The notes under the pieces were generated by a model, which did not search any database, was not told the DNA's origin, and saw only the letters and a program-made list of their open reading frames with translations. This document shows positions 13,816 to 27,858 of a DNA stretch of 64,000 nucleotides, one piece after another. Position 1 is the first letter of the stretch. Each line of letters opens with the position of its first letter. The position numbers and the translations under genes are program-made. This DNA is from Torreya grandis (lineage: Eukaryota; Streptophyta; Pinopsida; Cupressales; Taxaceae). Where the stretch lies: contig JARHVA010008422.1 of NCBI GenBank assembly GCA_037957365.1, forward strand, positions 202,501-266,500, given 5' to 3'.

Positions 13816-15280
13816 TAGTAGAATCATTAGTAAAGGAATGCTAAGCAATTTGATACTCCATGAGTTAGGAGATACTCAAATTAGAAAAAAATAATTAGGG
13901 CTTGCCTTGGTAGAGGAGAACATGAGATTTTGTTGTTGTTATGGATGTTGGGGATTGAAGTGCAATAATTTTGTTTGTTGAAATGAAGCGTGAGTTGCAT
14001 GAAGTTAGGCAATGAAGTTACACAAATAGTATAGGCATGAAGAAAAAATATTTGGATGAGAGATGGTAGGATATAAATGAAATAATTAAGGAAATTTGGG
14101 GAAAATAGAGCATTAGAGGATAAATAGGGTTTGATTTAGATAAATTAGAGGTTTTAAGCAGTATTTTAACTTAATCTACATAACCCAAGAAAGTTGAATT
14201 CCACTAAATAGATGGGTTCTCATTGAAAATTTATTGGGATTTTTTAATTTTATGGGTTAGTATTTTTAAATTTTAGGTTATCAATTAATTTTAATGAATT
14301 AAACTTTGGTGGGAAATATACAAATCCATACATGAGTGAATCTATTTGTCTCATGGTTTAATACCCAAAACTTTAAATTAACCAAAAATCTTATATTTTT
14401 TGAGAAATCCCTTATATTTTGTGGATGTTGTAGAATTTTAACTACAACATCAACTTGTTTAATCCTTTATCAATGTTAAATATTAACTCAATTTTTTTAT
14501 ATTTAGTTTTACCCCTCACCCATATGGACCTTTGGGTGAGAATACACTCGTATCCATAAGTCCATATGGGTGATCCTCTAATAGGATTTTTATTAAAAAG
14601 TATATATTTTTATATTATGAATGAATTGATTGTTTGAATCTCTAAGGTGTTTTTTTTAATACAATTGAATGCATTAGATTGAGTGATTGTTGTAAAGACC
14701 AAAAATTGGTTGTTGATTTATATGGTTTCATAAGTCAAAATATATGGTTTTTTTTTAAAATTATTTTGAGTTATTATTTAATTTCTTAGAATATATAATT
14801 ATGTGTGAGTTATCTCTTGTATAGTTGATAATATGTTAACATTATTTAAATAGCATCTACTCTTACAATTTTTCATTAGTAGATATAAACTAGATGAGTA
14901 ATACTATGTTATATTTAATAAGGGTTAATGGTTGTTGAGCGAAATGGTATATGTCATGTTTGCTTATTACATGGTCATAGTGGTTTATTTTGGTTGGCTG
15001 AGTAATAAGAATTTAATGCATGAATGTAGAAGATTATTTTTTAGATTGAGTAATAAGAATTTATAACAAACACAATCCTTTATTTTTTCACATTATTTTT
15101 GTGAGGTGATAAATCAAATCAATGTTTTATGTGTTTTTAAAATGGTTAATCCTATATAAACATTATTTTTAAATTTAATTTATACCCCTTTTAGTATTAG
15201 AGGAAAAATAGGATATTAAAAAGAGTTTTAAATTAAAAAATAGGTCAATTTATAAATGCTTTTGTTAGTACCTGAGTTTT
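13816..15280. other. AT-rich stretch between LTR fragment and element E
   Basis: No gene, family motif or repeat partner was recognised. It precedes the left end of element E and may be decayed internal sequence of element A. Confidence 0.4.
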
Positions 15281-18200
15281 TGATGTCACTAAATTTTGTA
15301 CCCTTGAAGAGGTAGTTCAAACCTTCTCCAAAATGAGTTGAACATGGGATTACCACTAGACCTATAGGTTGTCTATAGTAGGGGTAAACCTCTAGATTGA
15401 AGGGCTAGCCACCTTGATATATTCATTTGAAGTCATCATCTATATTACTAGCTTATTTGGGGTTGAAAAGAGATAGAGAGAACATGAAAGAAACCTATCC
15501 TAATGAGGTGATGCACCAAGTTAATATCCACTAGAATAACATGTAATTTCACTATGAAATATGATTCACAAAACTAACTTCAACATCCTAGATTTCTCTA
15601 ACATAAGTATTTGAAACATGAAGGTGATATGAAATGCACTTCTTTAAGGTAGATGAACAATAGGTCTGATTGTAGACACTAATTCTTTCCTTTACACTTA
15701 GATATAGGAAAATACACTAACTAAACTTCATGTGACCTATCATAGAGAAAAAAACTTGCACAAAACATGAAAGAGTAAGGTGAACATAAGGATATATGGT
15801 TATCACTTATCATTCATCTATGCACTACTTCACACACTTAGATAAGAATTTATGAACTCAATACTAGATTGAAATATTAATTCAAAATAAAATATAGTAC
15901 TCAAACCAGTAGTGTTTCACCATACCAAGTGTGGATTCTACAAACTTAGCCAAACATGGTTGCTTATATAAAGAAATGTAAAGAGAGAAAGGACCATAGT
16001 AGAGAATAATTAACAAGTGTCCATGAGATACACCAAGAAAGGGAGATATGAAATAGTACCAATATACCTATAAGTCTATGTGTCTCACTCCTAAAGATGA
16101 TTTGACCCTCCATGTGATATATGGGTTATAAATTAGCTTGAAACCTTCATTGGTTCCTTGAAAATTACCCTTATCTACATGAAAAGAGTGAAAAATGGAC
16201 CCTCTAACCAGGAATTATCCTTAAAATCATCTTATACCACCAAATTAAACATCTAAAATTCCTTAATAAACTTTTCTAACCTAACATTCCATCATTCATG
16301 TACATAGGCCTCTTGAGACTATTCATTTCCCACACCTAGTTTGATCCAAGTGGCTTAAAACTCAAGTCATATTATTAATATCATAAAAAATCCATGAATG
16401 GTATTAAAATATGTTATTATGTCTATAAAAAATCATTTTTGTTCCTAAAAAAACTCCCAATAACTTGTTTTACTCCTTAAGCCTTCACTAGGTCTAGTTT
16501 TTGTGTAACCCTAAAAACCTATAAACCTCCTTGTGTATGGAGTTGTATGAATTATAATGATAAAATAATTGAATATTATAGGACCAATTATGGTATTATA
16601 TCTCCATGACATATTTAATCTTTATAATCTGAGTGAAAGACCATTATTTTTGCCTTTTTCTCTCTTGAATTAGGCCTCTTTGCTTATGACCCTATTGTAT
16701 TGCTCCAGACTTCTTACACACATTTTAAATCACAAAAAATCATGTGATTAAATTTACATAGTCAATAAAAAACTTTCATGTTAATTTTTGGGTCTTAAAA
16801 CCTTGTGGAATTATGCAAACCAAGAAATGGCCTAGTCACCTAGTCTCATTTTAAGCTTGTTTGAGACTTCCTTGGAAAACAAAATTGGTTTGAGCATATC
16901 CAAGAACCTATTATGAATTTTTTTGGACTCAAATGGCTATTAAAAATAAAAAATTACCTCATACCATGATTGGGAAGCTCTCCCCTTCTCAGAACACCTA
17001 TAAAACACAAAACATGCAAAAGTAGGGTGTTTGTGTAAATCTGTGCAAATGATGTCAGCATCAAAGTACATGTTCAAAACATCCTTAGAGATATAAAAAA
17101 CATTAAATATTTTTAATAATTAAAATATCTCCTTTGTATATGCATTTGATGTCTTTCTTCTTTGATTGGTCACTATCAAGGTTTTAGAGGGGTTTAAGAC
17201 CCATTTGGGGTCTTAATGGTTGTTCATAAAGAAAATATCATTAATTGACCTAGTTAAACTTGGAAAAAAATCTTTAATAACCTAATAAACTATCCCAAAT
17301 GTCTCATATTCCAATTTAAAGTATGAGCTATGGTATGATCATCTTAAGTTGCTCCTCAAGTAACATGCTTAGTGTTTCTTGAGCATGAGATAGATCAACT
17401 TTGAGTTTTACTTCTCAAAATTTCATCTAACTACATTATTTGGTAGTAATTTCTACCCCACTATATGCTTATAGTGTATTGGTCATGGTACTTGGGGTTA
17501 TGAGTCTATCTCCTTCTTGTTAGCCCTTAAGGGCATTTGGATGGAAAATGAGGTGTGTTTCCACCTAATAATGTATGGAGGCCTATAATATTACTATTCA
17601 CTAATTTTATGACCCTCCATGGGGTTTGTCATAGTTTTTTTATGATTTTATACCAAATGGACTCACTTAATCTCAAGACTACCCCTTGCCAATGAAGTGG
17701 GCCAAGCCTGAGATAAAATAGTGACTATGTCTACTATTTATGTGACTTTAATGAGACCATGGATGTCTCTTTCCATTAATTACCACCATTTTTACCAATT
17801 CTCAAGATGTGGTTATGCCCATAGATACCTCAAAGATTCAATTTCTCTCATGACCAGATTGTAGGCCTGTGATTATGTGTGCCTTAACCTTCATCAGGTC
17901 TTGGACTATATTTTGATATCCCTCTCTATATCATCAAAATTGAATAGTTATATGGGATCTAAATTAAATTATAAATCATATAAAATGACCTATTTCAAAC
18001 TTGTTCCTAGTTCAGTACCTTCCTTCAATCAATCAAAACCCTCAAAGAGCAAGCATACCTATATGTGGAGAGTTGGAATTCAATTTAGTCAAGCTTTTTC
18101 ATGTTTTTATTTAATCTTAAAATGACTTTATGACTCATGTATCTTATCTAAGGTGGACCTTAAATCATATAAAACATATATTACCTTTTCTTGAGCTTAT

Positions 18201-18980
18201 AACTAGCCTCAACTGAGTTCATACAGCCTATAGGTGTTCTTTAGGGTGTTTACCATATCCTATGTTTAGACCTTGCTCTCACATCATTAAATTCCTTACT
18301 AGTTAAGGAAGTTGTTTACAATATTAATTGGGTCCAAAATTTTCTCATATACCTACTCTACTCTTCCTTTAAGATTAAGGTTTTTTTGAATTTATAGTAA
18401 CCTATAGGTACTCCTTTTTTATTGTGGATAGGGTATCTTAATTGTGTCCTATATTTTAGACCTCACCCTTCACAACATGACCTTTTTCATGATTTTAAAA
18501 TTTCTTGAGGTATTTAATTAGGTTTTAAAACCATTCAAACATATCTCAAAACCTCTCTTAAAAATTAAAACCACTTATCTTTGCTCATTTGTACATAGTA
18601 CTATACATATATATAGGTAGTCAACAAAATTTCTAGGACTCTCTTGACTACTCAAGTAGCCTAGTATCTCCTTCAAGGATTGTATTTCTATCTGACTACA
18701 ATGAGTATAGGATTTCCATGTTTGTGACATTCTAGTGTTGATTACGTGTTGATCTTAGTCCAAAAATGTGGACCTACATTCATATGGCATGAAGGTCACT
18801 TTTTGACTATTTAGTGTTATACAAAGAGACATCTTTCCTAAGTTCCTTAGTTGTATAACATTGTCACTTATTTACAAACTTCTTATCACTATTACTCCTC
18901 CATTGTATCATATATCTTAAGACTAGTATCAATCCACCTTACATCAACTTTAACTTGTTTGTATGGACCTGTATGTAGTC

Positions 18981-19025
<45 letters not shown>

Positions 19026-20521
19026 TATATGAGTTGAGAATGGATAATCTAGTCATTTTGAGAAAATTTTATGATGCTAATGGGGTAGTCAAGACCATGT
19101 AAATATATGAAGAGATGTGTCAAAACTTCTCCATGGCTTTGAGCATCTTCTAATCACTCTTGCAGTTTGTACAAGACTACATATGAAAGAGACACTTGTT
19201 ATCTTCATGGAAGGTGTGCATTTGGACTCCTATCTTCAATTTTATTCACTTCCATGAGTAAAATATCATCTCAGAACCTCACACCATGATGTATCACTAG
19301 AATTTGATCCCATATTGACAATCAAACCTCTAATGAACTGCTCAAACATAAACCTTATATCCCAAGAGAAAACACTTGAATAAGATAGACAAAAGGCACA
19401 TATTAGATAAGAATAATGAATTCCATGAAACTGAATGAGCTCCCATGAGTGAAAAATAACTAAAAACCTATAAGAATGACCACCATTTAAAGGAAATAGG
19501 AACATCTTATAGGATTGTCTAAAAGACCTTATACACAAAGACATTATTATTCTAAATGAAAGAACTTCATAGATATGATTGAGATGATGAAACAAAGATA
19601 GATGACCTATAAAAACCACCCTCAAAACCATTTATCTCCATAGATTTTTGAAGTGGATAAATAGGTGCAAGAACAGATCCCTCTCAGATGAATAGGCCAT
19701 AGTGACATGCTGTCACTCTTAATGATTGCTAATAAATAATAAACTATAAATCTATAAACCAATTCCATTGATTTAAAGCTTACTATGACCCCTAAAACTG
19801 GCTGAATTTTTAGATCCTAACTCTCTCTTTCTTGGTTGTACCATTCAATGCAAATTTTCCTTCCTGAGCTTATGAAAGCAATGATGGAGGAAAAAAGGTG
19901 TTTGGAATGTCATTTGAACCTAAAACTTGGTCCATAGCTAAAAATGATCTGAGGGATCCCAAGGGAAACTTATAAAACATTTGAAACTAAAAATTGATCT
20001 TTAAAGGCCATATAAGTGCTCATAAAGTGTCCTTTTGCCAAGATTAGGCATTAAAGTGTAGATTCTATTAGAATCTAACTATTCCTAAACCTTATTTAAC
20101 ATTTTTATAACACCAATGATGTTTATAATATTCTTGAAACATTTTATCCTTGAGGTGGTATATCCAACTCTTATTCATGGGCCAAAAGGTGGCCAAAATG
20201 TGTTTTTTTTATAATTGAGAGTCAAATAAAGGTTAGTGCATGATAATATAGCATTAATTACACTTAAAATAACCTTTTATTATGACCCTAGACTATATTA
20301 TACCTTTGACCATGTTTTATCATTCCAAGATCTTTAGAGTAACCATAGGACTAAATAAGTGTACCTAAGACTAGAACTTGGATAATGCTAAACAAGGATA
20401 AATATGACCATATGGAACTATTTAAGACCACTTGAGACCATGAAAAAAAATTGACAACCCTATGAGGTTTCAACCTAGAGGTGGTGACTAGTTTTAACTT
20501 GGGGTCAAAATTTAGTCAACA
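15281..20521 (-). repeat. 3' LTR of element E (left, uninterrupted copy)
   Basis: At 5.24 kb it is at the long end for plant LTRs. It aligns with the right copy through GGGGTAAACCTCTAGATTGA (15378 and 24187), GGTTTTAGA near 17185 and 35935, CCTATAGGTG near 18228 and 37029, and GGGGTCAAAATTT near 20500 and 39386. An AC microsatellite sits at 18982-19022. The right edge is GTCAACA at 20521; the left edge is 15281 or 15284. Confidence 0.87.
18982..19022 (+). repeat. (AC)n microsatellite in the left LTR of E
   Basis: About 20 AC units directly after GTAGTCA. The matching place in the other LTR (37788-37846) carries a TA tract instead. Confidence 0.98.
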
Positions 20522-20532
20522 TTATTAATTAT

Positions 20533-20548
20533 TCATAGGGGTAGTATG
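20533..20548 (-). other. Conserved pre-LTR motif CATACTACCCCTATGA
   Basis: The motif lies 11 bases upstream of the 3' LTR on the element's strand. Element B has CATACTACCCTTATGA at the same place (34006-34021), 15 of 16 identical. No ordinary purine-rich tract is visible here, so the block may belong to the plus-strand priming region or to another conserved signal of this family. Confidence 0.6.
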
Positions 20549-20559
20549 CCAACAATGCT

Positions 20560-21345
20560 AATGGACCGGTATCCTTCTTCTTCCCTTGGGATATGGATTC
20601 ACTCTTTTGTTATAATCTAAATTGATATGCCTTTTAAAGGTTTCAATCTCACACCACATAACACAACAAGAAAGGGACACACATTATACTTATAGAATTT
20701 AGGGAAAACACACAACAAAGACTCAAAAAATACACCTAACCTACTACATACATACTTTAAAACATGTTTGAGGTGGTGAAACACTTTATTTTGCTTCAAA
20801 TAGGATTAAAAAGGATTTTCCTCAAGTCACATTTTTTCCATGAGAATAAGTCACCATAGGATGGGTGTTTGTCAAAAAATCATTTTGTGAATATGATCAA
20901 AAGAATTACCACTCATGGGACCTATATTAGCTACAAGTATACCAATTGAAACTCCATTGAATGGTATTCTTAACTCTTTTTTAGGACTACTTGATAGTGT
21001 AGCATGCTTGATCTCCTTCATGATCATTTGGTGTTCTTTATATTGATTCTTAAGAGTCATGAGAGTTGTCCCAACTTCACCTTCATATATATCATGATGT
21101 GTTTTATGTATATGACCATCATACTTATCTTCTTATTGTTCAATCATGTCTACAAGTGATTTAATATCAGATTGAGGCATAAGCTACTCTTTCATCACAC
21201 AGTTTTCTATCTTGGCCTGCTTATACTTTTCTAATACTATAACTTTCTTGATAGTGAATTGAACCTCTTTGTCATGTTAATTAAGTCCACCAATTACCTT
21301 AATATCAATATCATACTTCTTTGGGTGGAGATATGGCTTAATTTT
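20560..21345 (-). other. Internal region of E downstream of protease, no RT
   Basis: Minus-strand frames here give Lys/Glu-rich fragments (for example at 21060-20872, MTLKNQYKEHQMIMKEIKH) but none of the RT motifs seen in B at the corresponding place. This is the main evidence that E lacks polymerase functions. Confidence 0.5.
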
Positions 21346-22200
21346 CTATTCATACTCTTGGAATATGAGATGGAACTTTGACCATAAATCATCTTCTTCT
21401 TCATGGCTATCACACTTATGAATTACTTCATCTTGGGTAGTCAAAATTGCATCATTTTCATCATTATCATGATCTATCATACTTGGAAACTTATCATCAT
21501 CATAAAAATGAATAACATAATTACCTTCTATAACTTTTTGAAAAGGACCATCAAGACTTACCTCAAAATGTTTATTTCCCTCATATTGAATGATGTATGT
21601 GCCAAAACTTGTCTCTTCAATGAAATAATATGTATCATACTCATAAGTGTCAACACAATATTCATGTAGGAATATATTATAAATACCTTCAAGTTTGTAA
21701 TATTTTATGTCATATATAACATGCTCTTCTTGTTCATGGATAGTACAATTAAAACTAGAACTAGCTTCCACATATGGTTCAATGTAGAAATTGGCCAATG
21801 GTTGTTTTCTTATTATTACCTTATCTCCATACATTATTAAAAAGGCTAAGAAATACCAATCATAATAAATATATCCTCCTATCTTGGTGGTGAAGTCTAT
21901 TGATAGATAAAAAACAAAATATGTAGACAAATCTACCACTATTATGTCTTATAAAATTGAGAAACTTGGATAATCATGAAAAAAAACTTTCATAACTTAG
22001 ATGAGCCATATTTAATTGGTTGTTGTCCCATAAATATGAAAAAATCCTTTACTATATGTCTCATATTTCAATCCCAACTTATATTAAACTAGTTTGGGCA
22101 TGACTGAAGTAATTACACCACTATCCACAATGCAATTATGGACTAGTTTGCCTCCCACAATGAGGGTAAGATAGAAAGGTGGGGGATTTTAGGACTTGGT
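21346..22200 (-). pseudogene. Element E aspartic protease and acidic tail
   Basis: Read on the minus strand, the protease active site is intact as HNCIVDSGVITSVMP (the DSG codons at 22126-22118). After a short decayed part comes the longest open frame of the window, 21939-21346 (197 codons), opening VDLSTYFVFYLSIDFTTKIG and continuing DWYFLAFLIMYGDKVIIRKQP. It matches the same segment of element B (LPPYFYLFLSRDFTSKISGY), so both belong to one lineage. The last 60 residues are very acidic (DDDKFPSMIDHDNDENDA; HEEEDD). Stops and frame breaks occur between the two parts. Confidence 0.75.
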
Positions 22201-22299
22201 AGAAGGTTAAACAATATGCTTAGGTGAATTTTTGAGGGATAAACCACCATGTTTTTATGGTTGATGACTGATATGAAGTTAGGATAGTTTCTCTTGGAG

Positions 22300-24020
22300 T
22301 AACTCTTTTTGATTGGGTATGTGGAACGCTTCCCAAAGAGATACTAGTTTTTGTGCTCTTCAAAGAGTAAATGATATTAAAAGGAGAAACACTAAATTTT
22401 TGTTGTATTATTTTAGGTAATGAATAACTTAATATTGAGGAAATGAATATTGGGTCACCCTTCCCATGTTTTGATTTTGAAAAGGTGTAGGAATTGTAGA
22501 GGTTACCACATTTGCATTCACACCTTGTTCCCTTGAAGGAATATTTATTGAACTTGTATCCACATCTTGAACATCTCTCAAATATCTTATATTTGACCTT
22601 GTGTTGGATGAAACTTAACTAATTTTATTTGGTAAAATTTTATCCTCCACTTGAAATTTTATAAGGCTCACTCCTTGACTGCCATACTTTCTATTTGATT
22701 CTGCTTGGATGGAGCTCTCATCTTCTACTATCAAGTGAGTAGTAGGCCCTCCTTGAGCTACCAAATGTTGTCCTTCACCCTCATTGACATTAATGTACTA
22801 TCCTTGAGGATTAAATTATTCTCCTTGAACCAAGTTACTATGGACTGTAACCATGGCTCTTATGGTGGGAGCAAACTTTAGATCATAGACATTAGATGGC
22901 TTATTGAAATTAGGCTGACATTGTCCCCTCCCTTCACCAATATACTGAGGTGGAAATATATTTTCATGTGGAGGGTAATATTAAGGATTTTGGTTAACTC
23001 AAAATTATAGATTTATTTGCCTAGATTGAGATTCTAAGTCCTTGAACTTTGCTTTCCAATTAATTACATCATATGATTTCTTTGGAGTAGCTTTAGCCTT
23101 ATTGTTTGGATTTGGAAATGGAGGAGTAGTAGACATGTTTAAAAATATAGGAATTGAGAATTTTAGAGGGAGTTTATTAGATAAAATCAAACCATTCTCA
23201 TCTCTAATAGCTATATCACATACCTTAGGTAAAGTATATCCACCCATGGATTGTAACATGACAACTATATCAGTCCCAATAGCTCTAAGATAGGGTGGGA
23301 AAACAAAACTTGTAAGGGGTCTCATGAGAGGCAGTACCCTATTCCATGCTCTTTGAAACCTCTCATTAAAATCATGCATATTTTATTTAGGCCCTATTTT
23401 AATGCCATTAATATTATGTATGAGTGATGTACTCTCATTTTTATATTCAAACCTTTGAGTCTAACAACTCCCCAAACTCATCCCATGTAGTGATACATCC
23501 TCACGAGAATGTTTTATACCAATCAAGGGATTTTCCTCTAAGAGACATGGAAATAAATCTAAATACTATGTTAACTTATATGAAATTATGAAAATTTTAG
23601 AAGTTGGATATGTCTATAATATGCTCACTTGGGGTGATAAGACCTTCCCCATTGAAAGTGGGAACACTATTGGTGGCATTGGGAGGGATATCATCATATG
23701 CATTAAGGTTTATAGGATTTTTAGAATTTAAGGCTAAGAAAGAATGTTGTCTACCCATGATAACTTATAAATATTATTCACTCTCTTATTCCTCTTGGAT
23801 TTAAAATTCTTCTTGCTCTTCAGGCTCTTAAAGTGTCAAGATAGGCCCAAGATATTGAATTTTAAGAGGAAGTTTAAGATGAGGGAGTGGATTTGTAGGT
23901 TGATAACCTCTAATAATAGCTAACTCAGTAAGGAACATGAAGCATGAATAAATAATAAATCTTGGTCTATAACCAAATATTACCTTCAGTGGAGTCACCA
24001 AATGCTGAGTAGAACACACT
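22300..24020 (-). pseudogene. Element E gag remnant
   Basis: The N-terminal part around 23690-23500 reads SMSLRGKSLDWYKTF and TTWDEFGELL, the usual 'L-x-G-x-A-x2-W' core of plant gag. It continues in the 124-codon frame 23379-23005 (DFNERFQRAWNRVLPLMRP, then MLQSMGGYTLPKVCDIAIRD). Element B gag shows the same block (FNTRFQKTWDRIPILMRPTT). Between 23000 and 22300 the frame is Pro/Gln-rich and broken. It forms the particle shell in intact elements; stops and frame shifts disable this copy. Confidence 0.75.
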
Positions 24021-24082
24021 TATGTAGCTGTAATGTTGTCAAGACTAACATTCACCTTGATAAGACATGCTTGAGACAATTA

Positions 24083-24099
24083 TCCCATTGGGCATGCCA
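24083..24099 (-). other. Primer binding site of element E
   Basis: On the minus strand TGGCATGCCCAATGGGA starts four bases after the LTR end. It resembles the sites of elements B (TGGCACACCTGATGGGACC) and G (TGGCACACTTGGTGGGACC). The tRNA could not be assigned from memory. Confidence 0.6.
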
Positions 24100-24103
24100 T
24101 AAA

Positions 24104-25910
24104 TATTATCACTCAATATTTCACCCTTAGATAGTTAGTTCAAGACTTTTACAAATTGAGTGGAACATGGTATTTCCCCTAAGCAGGGGTAAACCTCTAG
24201 ATTGAAGGGCCACCTCCCTTGATATGTTCATTTGAGCTCATCACTTATACTAATAGATTATTTGGGGTTGAAAAGAGATAGAGATAAAATGAAATAAAAA
24301 TATCCTAATGAGGTGATTCAACAATTTAATATCAACTATAGTAACATTTACTTGCACTATGAAATATGTTTCACAAAATTGACTTCAACATCCTAGATTT
24401 CTCTAACATAAGTATTTTAAACGAGAAAGTGATATAAAATGCACCTATTCAAGGTGGATGAATAAGAGGTATAATTATAAAAAATAATTCTTTACTTTAC
24501 GCTTATATATATAAAAATACACTAACTAAACTTCATGTGACTTTTTAGATAATAGACTACTTGCACAAAACATGAAAGAATAAGGTGAACACACGGATAA
24601 ATGATTATCACTTGCCATTCATCTCTGTATTATTTCATATACTTAGACACAAAGTTATGGAATAAAAAATATCTTTAAATATTTACTCAAAGTTAAATAT
24701 ATTACTTAAATTATTAGGTTTTCACCATACTAGGTGTGGATTCTACAAACTTAGCTAAAAGTAGTTACTTATATAGAGAAGTGTGAAGAGAGAGAGGGGC
24801 ATAACAGAGAAGAATTGAAATGTTTACATGATTTATAAAAAGAAATGGAGTTATTATATAGTCCCAATATAACTATAATTACATGTTTCTCACTCCTGAA
24901 GATGCTCTAATCCTCTATTTGTCATATGGGTTACAGATTGGCTTGATAACTTGACTAGTTCCTTGAAATTTATGATTCCTTACATGGAAGGAGTAACAAA
25001 TGGAAATTAAAACCATTAATTAAAATTTAAATGATATAATACCACTATTTTAACATATTACATGCCTTAGTAAAGTCATTTGACTTAACATTGCATCATT
25101 CATGTATATAGGTGTCTTGAGACTCTTCATTTCCCACACCTGGTTTGGTCCAAAATGACTAAAATTAAATTTAATATTATTTAGATAATAAAAACTAAAT
25201 TAATGGTCTTTAAATATATTATAATTTCTTAAAAATAACATTTTTGATCCTATAATAACTCCCAATAACTCATTTTACTTCTTAAGCCTTCACTAGGCCT
25301 AGTTTCCTTATAGCCTTTAAAACATGTAAACCTATTTTTATATGGATTTGTATAAATGATAATGAGAAATTAATTGAATATTATAGGACCCATTGTGTCT
25401 TGATATATCCATGTAAAACTTAATCTTAAAACTCTTAGTGGAAGCCCATTTTTCTACCTTTCTCTCTTGAATTAGGCCTCAAGCAGGCCTCCTTGCTTAG
25501 GACCTTATTTTATTGCTATAAACTTATTCTGCACCCAAAATCATTTAATTAAATTTACATAGTCCATAAAAAACCTTCATGTCAATTTTTGGGTCCTAAG
25601 ACCTTTTGTAAGTATGCAAACCAAGAAATGGCCTAGCCACTTAGTCTCATTTTGAGCCTATTTAAGACTGCCTTAGAAAATGAGCCTAGTTTGATCACCT
25701 AAAGAATCTCTTGTGTAGATTTTTAGAGTTTAATGGCTAGGAAAACTCAGAAATGACTTCTTAACATGATTTTAAATCTCTCCCATTTTTATAACACTTT
25801 AAAAACACCAAAAACATGTAAAAATAGGGTCAAAGTACATGTTTAGAACCTCCCTAGAGTTATCAACAACATCTAATATGTTTAAGGAGAAAATTATGTC
25901 ATTATATATG
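24104..25910 (-). repeat. 5' LTR of element E, part 1 (left of nested B)
   Basis: It aligns with 15281-17140 of the left LTR. It ends at the target duplication ATATG (25906-25910), where element B begins. The uninterrupted copy reads GTATATGCATTTG at this place. Confidence 0.88.
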
Positions 25911-27701
25911 TATTAAACAAATTCTGGCCCTTCAGGTCAAAATTGGGCACCCTTATTTTAGCTTTTCTTCAAAAGAAGTGTTCTTTAACAAAGCCTGCAA
26001 CAAATGTACAAGTCCATTCCTTTCAAAAAGTTAATTTTTGGTATTTTCTAATCCTTTACCAAATTATTTTAGGTTTTTTTATAAGCCTTTATCAAATTAT
26101 TCTAGACTTTTTGTCTGAAGCTTTTCCCTTAATTGTATTTATTTTAGACTTTTCACTCAGCCAAGTAACAAATTCATTCAGAAAATTTGTCTGAGACAAA
26201 TCTCTCAAAGACAAAGTGTTGAATTCTTTCAAAAACATTATCCACACAATTTTTTTGAAGGTACTTTTAAAATTTTATGAAAGATATCTTCCAAGTTGAA
26301 AAGGACACTTTCAAATTTTCTAAAGGGCATTTCAATTTTTTTGAGACTCATTTCTAAAGGCTGAAGTATTTTTTAGAAAGTCCAAAGGGCATTTCAACTT
26401 TCTCAAAGGGACATTTTCAAAATGTTTGAAAGATTATTTCTACAGGAAGGTGGACCATTTCAAAAAAATTGAAGGGTATTTTTTCCTTTCGAAAGGTCAT
26501 TTTAAAAAAGGGGTCTTTTCAAATTACTGAAGGGTCATTTGAAGAAAGCCGAAAGGGTCATTCCAAAGCTGAAGGCCCATTTAAAGAAACCCAAAGGAAC
26601 ATTTTGAAGGGCCAAACAAAATTTTTGAAGGAATGAATTCTTTTGAAAAACTTGTCTGATACAAAGGAAATAAAAAGGTCGAGACAAAAAGTCTAAAGAA
26701 AATGCCCAAAGGAGTGATGGCCCACAATACATCAATTTTAGACTATAGAAACTAGCCATTAGAGTTTAAAAGAAAAGGCTCAGTGGGAACCAAAAGGTGA
26801 AGATAAGAGATAACAAATGGCAAAATGTAACTAAGGCTTTGGTTCAGTTGTAACAAATATAACTAATGGTTTTGGTTCAGTTGTAACTCATTGTAACTAA
26901 TCCCTTCAATGACATGGCATAGCTTACCCACTTCTCTCCCATGCAAATGTAACTAATTCTTTCAAGATGACACATGTCCAAGTAACCCTTGGACTTCCTT
27001 TGATTGCTTTACCTCTCAAGGCTATATATATGCATTCTCTTGGCTCATTTCATAGCCTTCACTGGTTATTGGGAAAATTATGGCTAGATTTTTTACTTGA
27101 AAAAATCTTAAAGAAATATACAAGTGATTTCACCATTCACACATTGTACTATTGAGTATAGGTTTGAATCTTGTTGATAATGACTAGTGAAAGAGTTACT
27201 TTTCTAGCATGCCAATCTATGGTCACTTACCAATGTGTAAAATGGATGTTGTTTTAGGTCTCTATTAGTATTATTTACTAAGTGTATAAAAGTCTTATAA
27301 TTAGTATATTTTTATTCTCTTTGTGGAATCATCTGTCACCCTCCTAAGTTCCAAACACCTTCCTAAATCTAACTTATGAAATACTAATGCATTAATGTCT
27401 TTTTGTTATGAGTTTATGTGAAACATCCTTGTTTACCTTTAAGTAGTGTATTTTTATTCAAATAGGAGGATACTACATATTGATGCATCACCATTTTTTT
27501 CTTAGTTATTTTCCTTTACCCTTCTCATATATAATTAATAGACTAGAGAGATCTTTAAAGGTGCATCAAGGAGAGGTATCCCCTAACCTAGAGATTCATC
27601 TCAACAAAATTGTCACCCATATCAAGAGAGATGATTCCATTTTGTTTCTTAGATGAGGAGAGTTGAGCATCTCTTCAAGGGTGCAAATCCAAGCATCAAT
27701 A
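25911..27701 (+). repeat. 5' LTR of element B
   Basis: It starts TATTAAACAAATTCTGG where the other copy has TGTTGACCAAATTTTGG, and ends CATCAATA where the original was probably TCAACA. A TATA box (TATATATAT at 27023-27031) sits in the last third. Between 26270 and 26640 it carries imperfect 25-30 base repeats of the type AAAGGGYCATTTYAA. It aligns with 34032-35891 throughout, apart from about 48 bases missing near 25950. Confidence 0.9.
27023..27031 (+). promoter_or_regulatory. TATA box of LTR B
   Basis: TATATATAT in the context AAGGCTATATATATGCATTC, conserved in the 3' LTR at 35214-35221. It probably sets the start of the genomic RNA. Confidence 0.55.
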
Positions 27702-27702
27702 G

Positions 27703-27725
27703 TTTTTGGCACACCTGATGGGACC
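27703..27725 (+). other. Primer binding site of element B
   Basis: TTTTTGGCACACCTGATGGGACC-type sequence begins directly after the 5' LTR. The core TGGCACACCTGATGGGACC (27707-27725) differs by only two transitions from that of element G at 60452-60470. Confidence 0.75.
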
Positions 27726-27858
27726 TCTAAGTCCTATAAGATTGTTCAAGATTGGTTTTGATCTTGACATTGTTAAGGAGAAAGAAACATCTACATTCAG
27801 TACCTAGTGACTCCATTAAATAATTCAAGTCTTTGGTTGATGGTCAATACTATTTTCC

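Noticed and set aside
19266..19631. 121-codon minus-strand frame inside the LTR of E
   Set aside because: The homologous frame in the other LTR (38286-38068) is shorter and broken, shows no known motif, and lies in the LTR; probably chance.
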